Notes: generated from the sequence alone by a model not told the origin. A stretch of DNA of 64,000 bases from Prinia subflava (GCF_021018805.1 NC_086248.1:27288922-27352921); one strand, 5' to 3'. Counted from the stretch's first letter, positions 35,392 to 48,766 are shown. Numbers and translations are program-made.

Positions 35392-38300
35392 GGGAGAATT
35401 TGATCTCATAAATTTCTCTGGGAGTTTACAACTCAATTGACATTTCCTGGAGAGTATTTTTTTCTGTTACATGACCTTTTTGCACTCACTAAATACTTGA
35501 AGCTAAAAAAATCTCTCTTCACTAAGCAAATGAACATAAATTTCTTCATTAAACAGATATTTTTGAATATTAAATATTTAAATAGCAATTTGGGCCCATA
35601 AAAAGTATCTTGACAAGTTTTTATAGAGGTGCTTTCAGGGATCTAGTTACATCATAATTCATACATGAACGTATTTAAGGTTTAATTACAAAATTTTATA
35701 GTATACTTTTAATCTTACTGTCTTTATAATTTCATCATGTTTTTAGATATGTACAGGACTGGCACTTCTTCTCTGAAAGAGACTTTGAAAAATAATGCTT
35801 GGCTTTTCTTTATATGCAAATAATTCTAGATCCTAAAGAAAAGCCAGGTTATTTTTTAAAATATAAAAAATGTTGTTAAGGTTTAGTTAATAAATGACTT
35901 GTATTTCTAAGCTTCTGAAGAAATCATTATTCTATATCTGTCTGTCATAACGTTTCTAGAATAGATTGAAGGCTGCCTTTTTTTTTCCTTTCCTGTTTGT
36001 AAAGAGATTTCAAAGAATAATGTTCAAAAGTGTGGAATATCTACTACTCTAGACCTTCTGAACTATGCATAAAATACTCATATGGCAAACAACACAAAAA
36101 ACTAGTAGGTATCAAAGACACTCCTGCTAGATGTGTGCTGTCCTCCTAATCGGAAAGCCTCCCTTACCTGACCTAACAAACACTTATAGGTCAAGAGTCA
36201 CAAGTTGTTTACCTCTGGTATACGTGATTGGTGATAGAATAAGAGGAAAAAAAATTCTCAGATCATCCTATGCTGCAAATTAAAATTAAAATTTATTTAA
36301 AAAGGCAATAAATGGAGCTCTAGTCTGATAAATTAGATTAGTGTTTGAGTTAGAAAGATTAGATAAAGTAGTATTTCCTTTATAGGAACATCAATATGTA
36401 CTTTACGTATCTCCCTCCACCTCAGTCTGCAAAACAGTGGGTATTTTTTAGAAAATATAGAAGAAATAAAAGACAATCAAGACATCTTTTAACTCTACGT
36501 TCTGTCCCTTTGATCAAAGAACTTCATTTTACCCGTAATTGCTGCTATTTGTAGTCAATATTTAATGTTCCTTCCCTTGTAAAATCAGCCATCTTATGAT
36601 GATCTAGAAAGCAGATGAATACCAAATTCATTTGTTGCTAATGGGCATCATGAAGCTCTCTTCTGCTGTTACCTTTGACAAATGACAATTTTTTTAAAAA
36701 AGGAATTCTAATTATATTGATCCATCCATAGTGGATTTGCATTAAATTCTAAGTATGAATTCTAATGAAGTCTGGCATGTGATCATAGTGTGATTTTGCT
36801 TATGAAGATATATTTTATATATGTTTTGGACAGAAGAAAACAAAACCAAGAAAAGCTATCATCACTTTCATTAACAAGATTCAATACCATTGCCATAAGA
36901 TGAACTAAGATCCAAACCTCTTCAGATATATCAACATTTACCATGAACAGGATTTAGCATTACGTCTGTAAAAAACACATAAAATTTCTTGTTCATAATT
37001 CTATTTAATACCTGATATTTATTGCTAATTTGGTTGTGTTACAAACATCTTAAGCTGGCATTCAAATTTAGGTTTTTGGTTTGTTTTTTTCTCCTAAAGT
37101 GAGAGTAAACTAAATTCAGCTAATTATAAAAATTCATTTTTTAAACAAGGGTAAGAAGAGATTTTGCTCTAAAAGTTCTGAAGTTTTACCTGGAATGAGT
37201 ACATGAAAAAAAAATACATTTTTTCCTGGGGACCAAATGTCTGTTTAAATACAAATCCTGATGCACCCATATTTGAGTGAAGCACGTTATTGCTTCCATC
37301 TACTCTTCCATAATAAGTCATGCTGCTATGTTCTCTTTTTTATCATTAGCCTGGCTTCATTTTTTCCTTAAACCTGAAGATAAGAAGCAGTTTTAAGCTA
37401 TAAACAGGTAGTAGTAGTGATCAAAAAATAATATACATGTATGTAATATATACACAAACTGCATTATTTTTTCATGGGAAATGTTACAGAGTTGACTAAA
37501 TTGCATATTAGCCCTTGCTTGTAATGTTTTTTTTTCTTCATTTAACATTTTTATCTACAAATATTTTGAAAACCTGTTCAGATGGTCACCTTCTTTTACA
37601 ACAAGATTAATTGGAAATGTTTTGGGTGGCTTGAAAGCAAAATACTTAATCACAGTTTCTTATTCTGGCTATATGGAAGAAGTGGGGGATTTTGAGTATT
37701 TTTGTAGAGGTGTGTTTTGTTTTGTTTTTCTCTTCTTTTTTTTCCTGCACACATACCTCACTGCTCAAATATTTTGTTTTGTTGCTCAGGGTCCTAGAAT
37801 AGGTCACCCAAAAGGTCTGTTGAACTATGCATCCTGGTGTTATTAACAGGGAACACACAAGAATAAGGCAAGCATTACCATGAATATTCTCCCAAAGATC
37901 AATGAATCTATAACTCAGGTGCTGTTTTAAACAAAGGTGCTCTTCTGACAGATAATACCACTCTCTACCAAGAATAATTCTCTTGTTAACATCTCTATAT
38001 TCCTTGGGACCTACAATAACATCAATGTAGAACTTGTGTCATTTCAGATCAAACTTAACTGCTGTGGAATAAGTGACAGAACATTTGCACAGACATGGAA
38101 ATTATACTTGCTGCATTTTTTTATTAAGATAATAGCAGGATGGAGTTGTTTGAAAAGATTAGGGTATGTCTAAGAGCCTAATAGAGCTGATCATTATATA
38201 ATAGAGGAAACCAAAAATGTGTCTGATGACACAGATGATATAGAAATTTATATACTTTGTTTATACTTAGTTTTTCCAGGCTCAGCTCTACAAGCTGATG

Positions 38301-40930
38301 CACAGACACAAGTCATGAGTAACCATTTTAGAATCTAGTCAGAACACAGGACTATCTGCATGTTCCTGTGTAGAAATCTTTCCTATTTGTACAGGTCCTT
38401 CAGACACGTGCAATATTTTGTTCTTTCTTAAATATCTCATGCATTCACTGAAAATATAAAATTTAGATTGTGTAAATATGTTTGCACTTTTAATTTTAAT
38501 AGCACTTTTAAAAGATGTCTTTTCACAACAACTGTCCTTTTTTAAAAATGCTATAACAAACAATAACAAAAATATAACTTTCCCTAGGTTTAGTGTTTAA
38601 AGACACTTTTCAAAAGCTAAGCAGATTATAAGAACTAGAGGATGAAGATATTGTCTTTCATGTGTCAAACTACTTCCTAATTTTATCAGTGTTCTGGACA
38701 GGTGAAATGTGGGTAACAGAAATCTCTCTTGGATGTTGACACTGCAGAATTGAGTTCAGAAGAATGTAAAAAATCCTGTAAAATATATATTTGTCTTTAC
38801 AAATTATGCCTTTGCACCCGATCTGTTTTTACACTGATAGAAATATCTTAATATTATGACATTTGAAATATATTTAGCAATTTTCACAAGTATTTTCTAG
38901 GGGTGGGTGATATAGCATGGCTGAGGATTTGGGATCAAGGACACCATACAATTCCTCTCTGTCACTTAGGTATTAAACATGAATTATAGAAGGTGATTAC
39001 ATCTGTCACCATTGCTTGAAGCAATAATATTAAGGTTTTAGAGAGCTATCAAGAACCTGCTGTGTCACAGATTAGCATGATTTAAAATTATTATCAAGTG
39101 TGGGAGGGTGATACTTTGATTCAAACCATATTTGAAGAAACATGAGAAATATAAAGAAACTTCCATGTTGTCAAAATTCTACTTAAATGGGAGCTCTTAC
39201 AAAAGAGATGGGGTTATTTTCATTCCTTTTTTATGCATACATATGTTTTTTTACTGACACAGAACATGAAAATTTTCACCAGAATGGTGAAAGCAAAACA
39301 TTTTCATTAACCTAAAATGAAATAAGAATGTTGTATAAGATCATGTTGATTAAGACCTTATCTTAATCAGCAAACTGCTTAGGGCCTCACTCTGAAGGCC
39401 TGTTCAGGGTGTGGTGGTATTCTCTGCAGCTTTTGTAACACAGTTCTGCTATAATAGGCAAAAGTGGTCCTTGAAAATGTTTAAACCATAAACTATAATA
39501 TTTCAGTCTTTGATACCAAGGGCAAGTTAATATGCCTTTCAAAATAATTCACTCTGAATTTCTTCTGAAAAAGAATAAGTTCTAAAAGGGATGCACCGTG
39601 TACAGATTCATGTTTTCACTCTGAGAAAACAAATGAGTTCAGATATTTAGGCAGTGTTTTTTATAGGGTGTTCAACAAAATGTTGCTAAGACCACTATGG
39701 GGCTGTACAGAATCTGCTAGTAATGGAAAAAGAACTTCATAAGAGATAGAAAGATTTAAGTCTTTGACAAGACAAATATGTTGGGACTAGGAAAAGGAAC
39801 CCACAACTGTTTTGTGTGAATAGTGGGCTTAGTTTTCACTCCTGTGATTCCAGGCCTTTATGTCTTTTTTGTAGGTTTTTTTGTACCTAATAAAGCACAC
39901 TTTATCTCTGGTTTATAGTATAATAATTTTAATTAGTTCTAATGGAGTATTCAACTTTTAATGATCTGTGACTTGCTTAAAAATAAAATAAACAGCTTAA
40001 CAGAATAGCCCTTGCCTTGAGAACTACTTGATTTATTCCTCGCCAGCAAGTGCTGCACCTAAGGTCATATTTAATGTATGTTGTCCACTCTTTCTGCCTT
40101 CACTCCTTTAGTTTAATTCAAGGGAAGACAGAATTGTTTGTCTTGGGCTTTCCATATGATTGTAGTCTTCCCTTTTTTAGATCAGTTCTTGGGACAAGAT
40201 ATATAACCACTACAAATCTTTAGAAACAATGCTCTAATGGCTCCAGAACAATCTGCTTCATTTTGAGGAATAAGTGTAAAGCAAAACCCATAGAAGCTGT
40301 GGCTGCACAGCTCAGTTTGTCTTAAAAGACCATTATTGCTTCTCATTTTTAAAAGGGGCTTTGTAATATGGACAAATTGACAAAATGACATCTCTATGTA
40401 CTGGAAAATTTTGTTAATCATTTGCATCTCAGTTACCTAAATGGTAATTCTAAGAATTATTTTTTAAATTATACCTCGTTTATGGATTCTGAACTCTTGA
40501 AAACACGGTTCTGTTATTTGCATGTGTGATCCACATGCAAAACAATATCTAAAATTACATCCATTCTGTAGTTCTCTTAGGTACATAGATATTCTCATCC
40601 TTGGTTTTTCAGTCAAATCACACTAAGCAAAAGAAATGATAATTGTAAATATGAGGGGGAAAAAGAACAGTATGTTTAGATTGTTCAGCTTCCTAGCCTT
40701 CCATAACTCACTTTTTAGCCAAACTGAAAATTGTGTTATGATCCATTTTTACATGCACAACAATCTTTTGCAATAACTGAGGCCCTCACATCTATTGTCA
40801 GCTGAGAAAATTAGTTGTGAATAAACTTATTCTTAATTCCTTTATTTTTATAAAAAATCTTATTAAGAAGTGCAAAAAGGAGGTGGAATGTTGTAATAAT
40901 AACAAGAATAAAATGTTTCAGTTATGATAG
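35392..40930. other. Repeat-poor AT-rich sequence, second part
   Basis: Another 5.5 kb without recognised gene or transposon. Together with the first part this is the longest transposon-free stretch in the window. Short T-rich tracts occur near 37720-37745. Confidence 0.5.
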
Positions 40931-41735
40931 TGCTGTGTGTTGACTTCATTGACCTCCAAGTGCCCACCAATCCACTCTATCATTGCCTCTTCTCAACAGG
41001 AGAGGAGAAGAAAATATGATGAAAAGCTTGTGCATCAAGATAAGGATGAAGAACACATACCAATTACTGTCACAAGAAAATATGACTCAGCTTAGGGAAA
41101 TTGATTTAATTTATTTCTAATTAATCCAAATAGAAGAAGAAATAAACCCAAATATTAAAAATACCTTTCCCCCCCCCTTCATTCTCCACATGCTCATCTT
41201 CCCTTCTGATTTCTCTAGCTATTCCCATCCGAGTGGCAGGTGTAGAGAAGGAATAGGGGATTGTGGTCAGTCATAACATATTATCTCTGCTACTCCTTTC
41301 TCCTCGCACTCTTCTGATAAATTTTAGGGTTTCACCCAGGTGATAGAGTCGTTCATGAACTTTTCCAGCATCAGTCCCTGCCACAGGCTGTGGCTCCTCA
41401 TGAACTGCTCCAGCATCACAGGTTCTGCCTGGAGTCTTCTCCTTTGTAGGTTCTTCACAAGACTGAACCTTCCTTTGGGAACATCCTTCTGCTCCAGTGT
41501 GAGTTTCCCCCTGGGCTGCAGGTGGCTATTGGCTCCACCATGGACCTCCATGGGCTGCAGAGGGACAACCTCCATCAGTTTCGAGTGTCTTCTCATGGAT
41601 GAGACCAGCACAGCACCCTCTACTATCAAACTTTGCTGCATAAACCAAATACATATGGACACTGCGTAAGGACTGTGAGAAGACTTTAGTCTGTAAGAAA
41701 GTACAATCCTAAGTCTGTAGACTAAAGCTGACATG
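40931..41735 (-). mobile_element. Decayed ERVK-like LTR with repeat-coding open frame
   Basis: A minus-oriented bird LTR recognised by a long colinear set of blocks. On the minus strand these are: units around 'ctggagcagttcatgaggagccacagcctgtggcaggg'; 'gagataatatgttatgactgaccacaatcccc'; 'ggtatttttaatatttg'; a poly(A) signal AATAAA (plus 41110-41115); 'gacagtaattggtatgtg'; 'ttatcttgatgcacaagctttt'; 'gatagagtggattggtgggcac'; and an end of gtcaacacacagca. The last words match the usual 'gggtcaacccaccaca' end of this family. The minus frame 41324-41734 is open for 136 codons and includes two 15-residue repeat units (LEQFM at residues 108-112, LEKFM at 123-127). The 5' edge is uncertain. Another piece of the same family lies at 44300-44671 on plus. 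Confidence 0.7.
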
Positions 41736-44299
41736 TCAGATATAAATCTGTGTACTACCTATTCAGCCAGTATCATATCTGCTTTGGTTTTGCAGAAATA
41801 CAAAATAAATCAAAGTGGTTTTACAAAGCAGCACTTCTCAGTTAAGGATCTCCATTATTAAATAGCCAATTTGCAAGGAACAAGATATATGAGCTTCATG
41901 TCTCTCAGAGTCTTGTATCACCTCCTTTCTTTACTATCACATCATCTTCACAGAAAATGACTCCCACTTAGAGTGATCAATGCCTGACAGAGTAAAAGGC
42001 TATTCTGTAACAGGGATTGGTATTCCAATGCTACTGTAGAATAGCTTTCTACTTTGTTTTCCATATTTTCTTACATATATTATCTTCAATACATTTCTGA
42101 AAATTTCATGGTGTTTTTTATTATGAAGTCAAAGTACCATACATTATAAAAAACAGAACTGAAAAGCAGAAAGCATTCTTGTGCTTTGCATAAATTAAAG
42201 AGTAAACTCAGAGGCACAGATGTGGACTCTTACTAGCAACAGATCACAGTATTTCTATGGACAAATCCAAATCTAATGCTCAGCCTAAATATGATTATGT
42301 TTGTTTTCTCTGTTGGTTGCATCTGGTACTTGCAAGGATTTTATTCTCAAGTGTTAATTTACATCAACAGAATAATTTGTAATTGTAGGTGTAAGTTATT
42401 TGATAATATCATTGTGTTTTGAGTTTGACACAGCCGTACAGTCCTGGATGAAGCTAAATGTCTTGCATCTGTGATCCCAATTTATGCAAATTGTAAAGGC
42501 TGCCAAAATTAGCTGTTTCTAGGCCACTTTATATGACAACATAGGTTGCCTTTCTCATATGTGTGGTTGTGTGTGTTTGCAGGAGTGAGTGACAATGCAT
42601 CTTTGCTTTTCCTTTCTGACACATACTAGAAAACAGAGGTATCTTGTGTTCTGGTTTCTCATATATAACACTGACATATACAACTGGATACCTCTTCTTT
42701 TTAGTTCTCTTGTTCTAGCTGCTAACAACTGAGTGTTAATAAGATAGAAAAGCTATTAAAATTATATTTATATATTGTCTATTTATACTATCTTTTATAT
42801 TAAAAATCTATAAATACTGGTTCTGATAATCTCTTGAAGTTGATATTATAGCCATATGAAAAATTACTTTTGGAGAAAATAATGTCTTCTGGTCTGGTAA
42901 TACATATTTATGCCTTGAAACTGTTTCTTCTGTTAGTAATTTTTTACCATCTTAGTATATTTAGGAGCAAATTTCTTTTGTTGTGGAGAGGAATATGTCT
43001 TCTTCCTCTCTATATTTCATCATATCAAATATTTCTGGGTCTGAGTATCTTTTTCTTCTTTCTGCATAAGAAGTTCCCAAGAGTAATATTTATAAAATTA
43101 CTTTCAAAAATAGCAAAATAATTATTTTACAATATTTTGTCAGTCTTACTTGAGTGGCAAATGTGATCTAAAGTGGATTATTCTCTTTATTAAACTCCTA
43201 AGTATTTTATTTCCTGCTGCTGCCTATATTGATAAAGACTTCAAATTTTGTCTTTTATTGATCAAGTCTCCAATGAATGAGTTAGTTACAAAATTCAGAA
43301 TTCATCAAATTAAAATACTTCAAAGGCCTTTCTCACAATGTTCAGACCCCAAAATAATTAGGTTTTTGTTTGTTTTGCTACTAAAACCATCACAGAATGC
43401 ATTGTGGAAGACTGCAAGTACACCAGGCAGACTACAGCACAACTGCCTTTCTTAGTGTTGCTGTCCCAGTTGTGTAAAAAAGAAAATATATTTGTATAGA
43501 AAAGAAAGAACTATGGAAAATAAAATATATTAAAAGGTGTCACCAAGCATTAAGCACCTAGATGGTTACAGGATAGAATTAGATTTTATGAACGAGAGGT
43601 AATAGCAATTCCCACTGACTTATTAGCAGTAGGATGCTACCCAGTGTTTGGGAACAGCAAAGCTCCTATATGACACAAGAGGATGGAAACGTTGTATTGT
43701 CTTCAGGCTTAGAAAGATAAAGAAGATGCATAATACAGTGAGAGAATAAAAAAAAATGGTTTTGAAATTTAGAGAAATAAAAGACATTTTAGAGGAAAGA
43801 ATATGAATTTATTTTTGTTGATAATTTATTGACCTTGCTTCTTTGGCAATCAGTTTTTAAATTCTTTTGTGTTGCCTCATAGTTTTGATTCCTTCTCATC
43901 TGTTCTTTAAGCTTTCTGTCAGGTGTTTATTCTGCATATGCATACTACAGCTATGAGTTAGGCTGATTTCCCTTTGTATTTCTGTGATGCTTTTTGAGAC
44001 ACTGAGGCAAAAATAGTGATGAATATGAGAATGATCAGAGTAATGTTAGTATCAGGAAAGGTATTAGATTTTCTTTTCCCCTTTTTATCACCTTTTCATT
44101 CTGAAATTCAGTAGAAACCATTTGGTTTAATATTCTTTCAAACAATATACTTAAAATCCAAACTTAATAAGTCTTTGATGGAAAGTTAAATGAAACTCTA
44201 GCCAGTGTAAAAGGTGTAGCAAGGTTATGGCAGTGGGTCCTGGGGCTGACCCATGCTGGACACAGATGCTTCAAGTCAACTCACCCACCACAGGACACA
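41736..44299. other. Unique AT-rich non-coding sequence
   Basis: No gene or repeat is recognised. The 101-codon plus frame at 43150-43455 and the 83-codon frame at 42870-43121 are leucine/isoleucine/phenylalanine-rich by T content and match no family I know. Confidence 0.45.
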
Positions 44300-44671
44300 G
44301 CTGAGCCCACAGGTGAGAGGGTAGTGGCTTCAAGAAAACACAATAAAAAAATCCAGCAAAAAATGTTAGTGAGTGGAGGGACAACACAATCAAAAAGAAT
44401 GAGGAAAAAAAAAAAAAGAGGTAACACCAAGGTCAAAGAAGAAATGTGGGAAGAAATACTCCAGGCACTAGAGCAGATATTCCTCTCAAGCATGTGGGAA
44501 GACCCCAAGTCAAATCTCATTTGCCCATGACAGCAGCTGGCAAGGGAACTCCATGCCTCTATGTGAACTCATGAGCTTTTTCATCTCATTTTCTCCCCTG
44601 CTCTCATGAGGATGGAGAGTGAGAGAGTTGCTGAGAGGGAATTTGGCAGCCAGATAACATCAACCCATCAC
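44300..44671 (+). mobile_element. Internally deleted ERVK-like LTR, same family as 40931-41735
   Basis: A plus-oriented copy. It contains 'ggtcaaagaagaaatgtgggaagaaatactccaggcac' and 'gagcagatattcc', then jumps to 'tgagctttttcatctcattttctcccctg', 'gaggatggagagtgagagagt' and an end at 'caacccatcaca'. The middle present in the other copy, including the poly(A)-signal part, is missing. The left edge may lie further left near 44200. It is in inverted orientation relative to the copy 2.6 kb away. Confidence 0.6.
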
Positions 44672-45240
44672 ACACACTAGATGCTACATAAAAGGTGTAG
44701 GTAAAGTCAAATATAGAATATAGAACATAAAATATGTAATATCATACATATTTCCAGAATTACAATTGATTTGAAATTCAGGCAAAAACTAATCCTTTAT
44801 GGCAGCTCCGTGACAAAAGAAAAGGCATCTTAGACACAAGGCAGCATGTTTTGATAATAAAGTAAAAAGATACATTCTTCAGATTGTGATTGAAATAATT
44901 AACGAAAGAGTGAAATTGCTCACACAGACAACTTTTGTCAGGGTCTCAAGAGCTGTGCTAGGACAGTGTCCCTGACCAGTGCCTCTTCCCACTGCCCACA
45001 CCCAGGACCCCACATCAGCTGCTGCTGCTGGGCCCAGTGAAGCTGTAGCAGGGCTGGCCTCCAGCCCCCACAGCCCTGCCCTGCCTGGCCATCGGTCCTG
45101 CTGAGCTGGGCTCACTCTTTGGCTCAAGCTGAGCCTGTCCTCAAGCTGTGCCCAGGGCTGAGACTTCCTCAGTGTGCCTCCCACTGTCTTCTACAGGGCT
45201 GGGGTGATGTGTCACCACCTTCTCCAGCAGGTAGGCAAGA
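44672..45240. other. Non-coding sequence with GC-rich island 44930-45190
   Basis: The second half is one of the most GC-rich stretches in the window (gctgctgctgctgggccc, ccccacagccctgccctgcc). The 101-codon minus frame at 44879-45184 follows from this composition. It lies directly between two LTR pieces and may be an unrecognised part of one of them. Confidence 0.4.
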
Positions 45241-45617
45241 TTTTGGGAGGGAGAACTGGAACTGATATGCAAGGTCAAAGGGATATTCCATTTCACATGA
45301 CATTGTGCTCAAGCATAAGAGCTCGTGGAAAGGAAGAGGAAGGTGATATTTTCAGGGTTGCACTGCTTGCCTTACCAAGTAATTTTACCCATTCTGAGGT
45401 TCTGGTTTCCTGGAATAGGCTGAGCATATGTTAATAATTAATGTTAAATGTTAATTCCTTATTTTTATTTGCTTACATATATATATATATCTTTTTTTAA
45501 CCTGCTAAACGGTTTTTCCCCACTTTTGCTGTTTTGGTTCTCTCCTTCATACCACAGCAGTGACATAACTAATGACAGGATGGAAGCTTATCTACCAATG
45601 AGGGTCAACCCACCACA
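45241..45617 (+). mobile_element. Decayed LTR of a second ERVK-like bird family
   Basis: Plus-oriented blocks follow a common bird LTR order. They are: 'gggagggagaactggaactg'; 'caaagggatattccatttcacatgacattgtgctca'; a lost TATA (gcataag, about 45312); 'gaggaaggtgatat'; 'ccaagtaattttac'; 'ggtttcctggaataggctgagca'; 'aattccttatttttatttgctt'; a lost poly(A) signal (gctaaac); 'ggttctctccttcat'; and the end 'gagggtcaacccaccaca'. A (TA)n run at about 45478-45491 has expanded inside it. The 5' edge is not defined and no target duplication is visible. Confidence 0.6.
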
Positions 45618-46786
45618 ACCACATCATTGTCCTGGCTGCAGAAAATAATTTAGTATTGTACTACAATGAGTATAAAGCTACTAAGTCTGCACAAGTAATA
45701 TATGAGTCTAGAGAGGTTTGTGGAAAAATAGTTAGATGGTATCACTAGCAAGAAATGAGATCTCTTAGTGCAAAGTGATATATTTATACTAGATTTTATA
45801 AGAAAAGACTGTTATGGACTTGTACATATTGGCAGAGCCTTGAGATCTTGTCCTAATGATTCACATTCTTGTTTTCCTTATGAAGTGGAACATACATATT
45901 TTCAAGACAGTTTGCTTCCTGGTGTTTTTTTGAACATGTTGGCTTACGATCTACATGCAGGATATCCTTTTTCTAAGGAATGAATTGGAATGCATTTTGC
46001 CTTCTGCTTCTAGTGCAAGGAGCACATCACTATTTGTTTACAAGCCTTTGAAATTTATTCACTTGCCCCTTGAGGGCAAGGTAACTGAGGTTCTTTTTAA
46101 TAGAGACCCTTGGGGCAGATTAGAGTGAAATAACAGTCAATGGCCAGTGCATATACACATATCTATCAAAGAAAGAAAGAGAAAGGTAAGATAAGCTAGA
46201 TAGTGCAGAGGAAAAATGCAAGGTGACAGGACCAAGAATGCTCACTGACTCAAACAGATTTGACTTGTGGGAGCTGACAAGGTCTCTCTCATTCTACATA
46301 ACTTGGCCTGACTACTGACTGTTGTCCATCCTTGCAGTGCCGTTACTCTGACCTTAATGAGGCCAAATTGATCACCACTGAAAGGATGCTTACTTAGGAA
46401 AAGTGGATATGTTGAAAACTTAAAACCTTTATTAATACATATATAGATAGATATAGATACACCTTATAAGAATAATATTTTCTGTAGTATTGAAGATGAT
46501 TAAGTGATAAAGGAAAAGCTAAAAAAATTTAAACATGGACTGAAAAAAGGAAAGGTGTTATTGATTTCTTGCTTTCTAAATATAGTCTTAACAACTGTCC
46601 AGGTTCTACATCATTCTGTCCATGGTGAAACTCGGGAGCACTACTGACCTCATTTTTCTGGATTCAGTTTGCACATATTCTGCCTTAATATCAAGGTCTG
46701 TATGCCTACCACAAGCCAGACTATTCACACAAAGCTTCATGTAAAAGGAATGATGTGTAGACATGAGAGTGTGCTAATCAGGAAGT
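45618..46786. other. Unique non-coding sequence
   Basis: No gene or repeat family is recognised. A short gata/atag-type run lies at about 46437-46462. Confidence 0.5.
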
Positions 46787-47105
46787 AGAATAGAATCATA
46801 GCAACAGGATATGCTGAGTTGGAAGGCACCCATCAGAATCACTGAGTCCAACTCCTGGTCCCTGTGCAGGAACATCACCAAGAATCTCACCATGTATGGC
46901 TGAGAGCATTGTCAAGATGCTTCTTGAACTCAGACAGGATTGGTGCTGTGACCACTTCTCTGGGGAGTCTGCTCCAGTGCTTAATCACCCTCTAAGTGAA
47001 AAACCTTTTCTCAATCTCTGGTCTAAACCTTTCAGCTTCAAGCTGTTTCCTCGAGCATTGTCACTGGTCATGGAAGTGAAGAGATTGATACCTGCCCCTC
47101 TGCTT
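46787..47105 (-). mobile_element. CR1 LINE 3' fragment
   Basis: Minus-oriented CR1 tail starting agaatagaatcata (octamer end) and 'gatatgctgagttggaaggcacccatcagaatcactgagtccaactcctggtccctg'. It then runs through 'gaccacttctctggggagtctgctccagtgc' and 'aagtgaaaaaccttttctc' to about 47105. It is the best-preserved CR1 tail here and is non-coding. Confidence 0.92.
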
Positions 47106-48627
47106 AAGAATCAAAGACATGACTACACAAGGATATAAAATGGAATTCAGGTTAATTTTGCCTAATCCAGCATTCAATTCCCTACCCACTGGAGGTACAG
47201 TTTCATCAGTGTCCAACTGTCAGAATCTCTATCTGAACATTTCTTCCTATATGAAGATACAAATGAAAAGTATTGCTATTTAAGGCTCTTCCAAAACATC
47301 CTGTTTAATAACTTACTGAAAGAGGTTTTGTTTTTATATTCGTTTCTGCATGATAAATAAAAAGGACAGGAGTGGTAATGGGGTTCTTAAAATTTATAAG
47401 CTGATACAAATGGTTGTGAGCTGTTCCACTTAATTTGTATGTGCTCCTTGTTAGGTGCTATTTCTAAACAATGTATTAACACACTTCAAAATTATTTTTT
47501 ACTGACTGGACCTGAGAACAGTATAAAGAGATTGCCGGTGAGTCAGTAGATAAGTTTTTATTTCATGCAGTAATGCAGCTGCTTGTTTGTTTTATCTAAC
47601 TGGTGCTCTGATATATATTTCAAAAGAATCTCCAATGACTTCTGCATGCAAAACTCTAATTCAGAACCTGAATTGCATTAATGTGGTGCAGTATACTTTA
47701 CCCATCAGAAAGTCAGATAGCCATTCTTACAAAAAAAACCCAATCTGGACTGTGGTTCAATTTATTGAATGACAGGTAAGTTACTATTTATTTCTATTTC
47801 ATAGAGGCTGGCAGGTAAATTGACTGTCATATCTGGGTCTGATTTGAAGAAAAGAGGAAAAGGAAAATTTGTATATTTTAACCTCAAAGGATTAAAGGAA
47901 AGAAGAAAGATATAATTCATGATATTTGTTGCTGGTATTTCAAAAAAGTAATATATTTTTCACTCTTTAGGATGACAGTCTCTGATAAAAATGCTAGCAT
48001 ATTTTTGCTAGCATATTTCATGAGATATTTGGCAAATGTTTTATTTGCTTGTCCTAGTAGTTCTTGAGAGCTAGATCCTAAAATAAATAAATCCTTATTC
48101 ATAAGGAAACAGCCCATCTACATATTCTTCTACAGTAACCTTTTGCCTTTTCCCCAAATTCACCCAACAAAATAATATGAAGACAGGAATAAATGTCTCT
48201 AAATATTTTTACCTATGCTTTATGACCTCTATACTTTTGTCAAATTGATACATTTTTTTCACAAATGGCAGGTAAACTTTAAAGACTAAGTGGACATTTT
48301 GGCTCCTAATGAAAAGTATCTAAGCAAAAAATTGTTGTGCACTTTGCAAAGCAAAGCAAAAATAGTGTTCACTGGCTGTGTGGCCAGTATGCTTGACTGC
48401 ACTGCAGTACAGATGGTGTATTATGGTACAAACAAGATTAGAAAAGGTTAGATGACTTTGTTTCCTCAAGATCCCCAATTTGGTACTTTACAGTGAACAA
48501 TAGAAAATATCATAAAAGCTTTTAAGGAGATTCATTGGAAGAGTTTTTATTCAGTGCCTTACAAGACAACCATTGGTTCAAGGTGTGCAGGGAGTTCTCA
48601 GGAAAATGGTGTTCCAAATATTCAAAA
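47106..48627. other. Unique AT-rich non-coding sequence
   Basis: No gene or transposon is recognised. It contains one 13-bp near-tandem duplication, listed separately. Confidence 0.5.
47992..48018. repeat. 13-bp direct duplication with palindromic core
   Basis: tgctagcatattt occurs twice, separated by a single base. Each copy contains the palindrome GCTAGC. Confidence 0.88.
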
Positions 48628-48723
48628 ACATTTTCTTTCTTTCTTACTTGCTTGCTTGCTTCCTTTCTTTCTCTCTCATTCTCTATTTCTTTCTCTTTCT
48701 CTCTTCTTCTCCCTTTCTCTCTT

Positions 48724-48766
<43 letters not shown>

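Noticed and set aside
43150..43455. 101-codon plus-strand open frame as a possible small gene
   Set aside because: Leucine/isoleucine/phenylalanine content follows from T-rich DNA; no family, signal or flanking exon is recognised.
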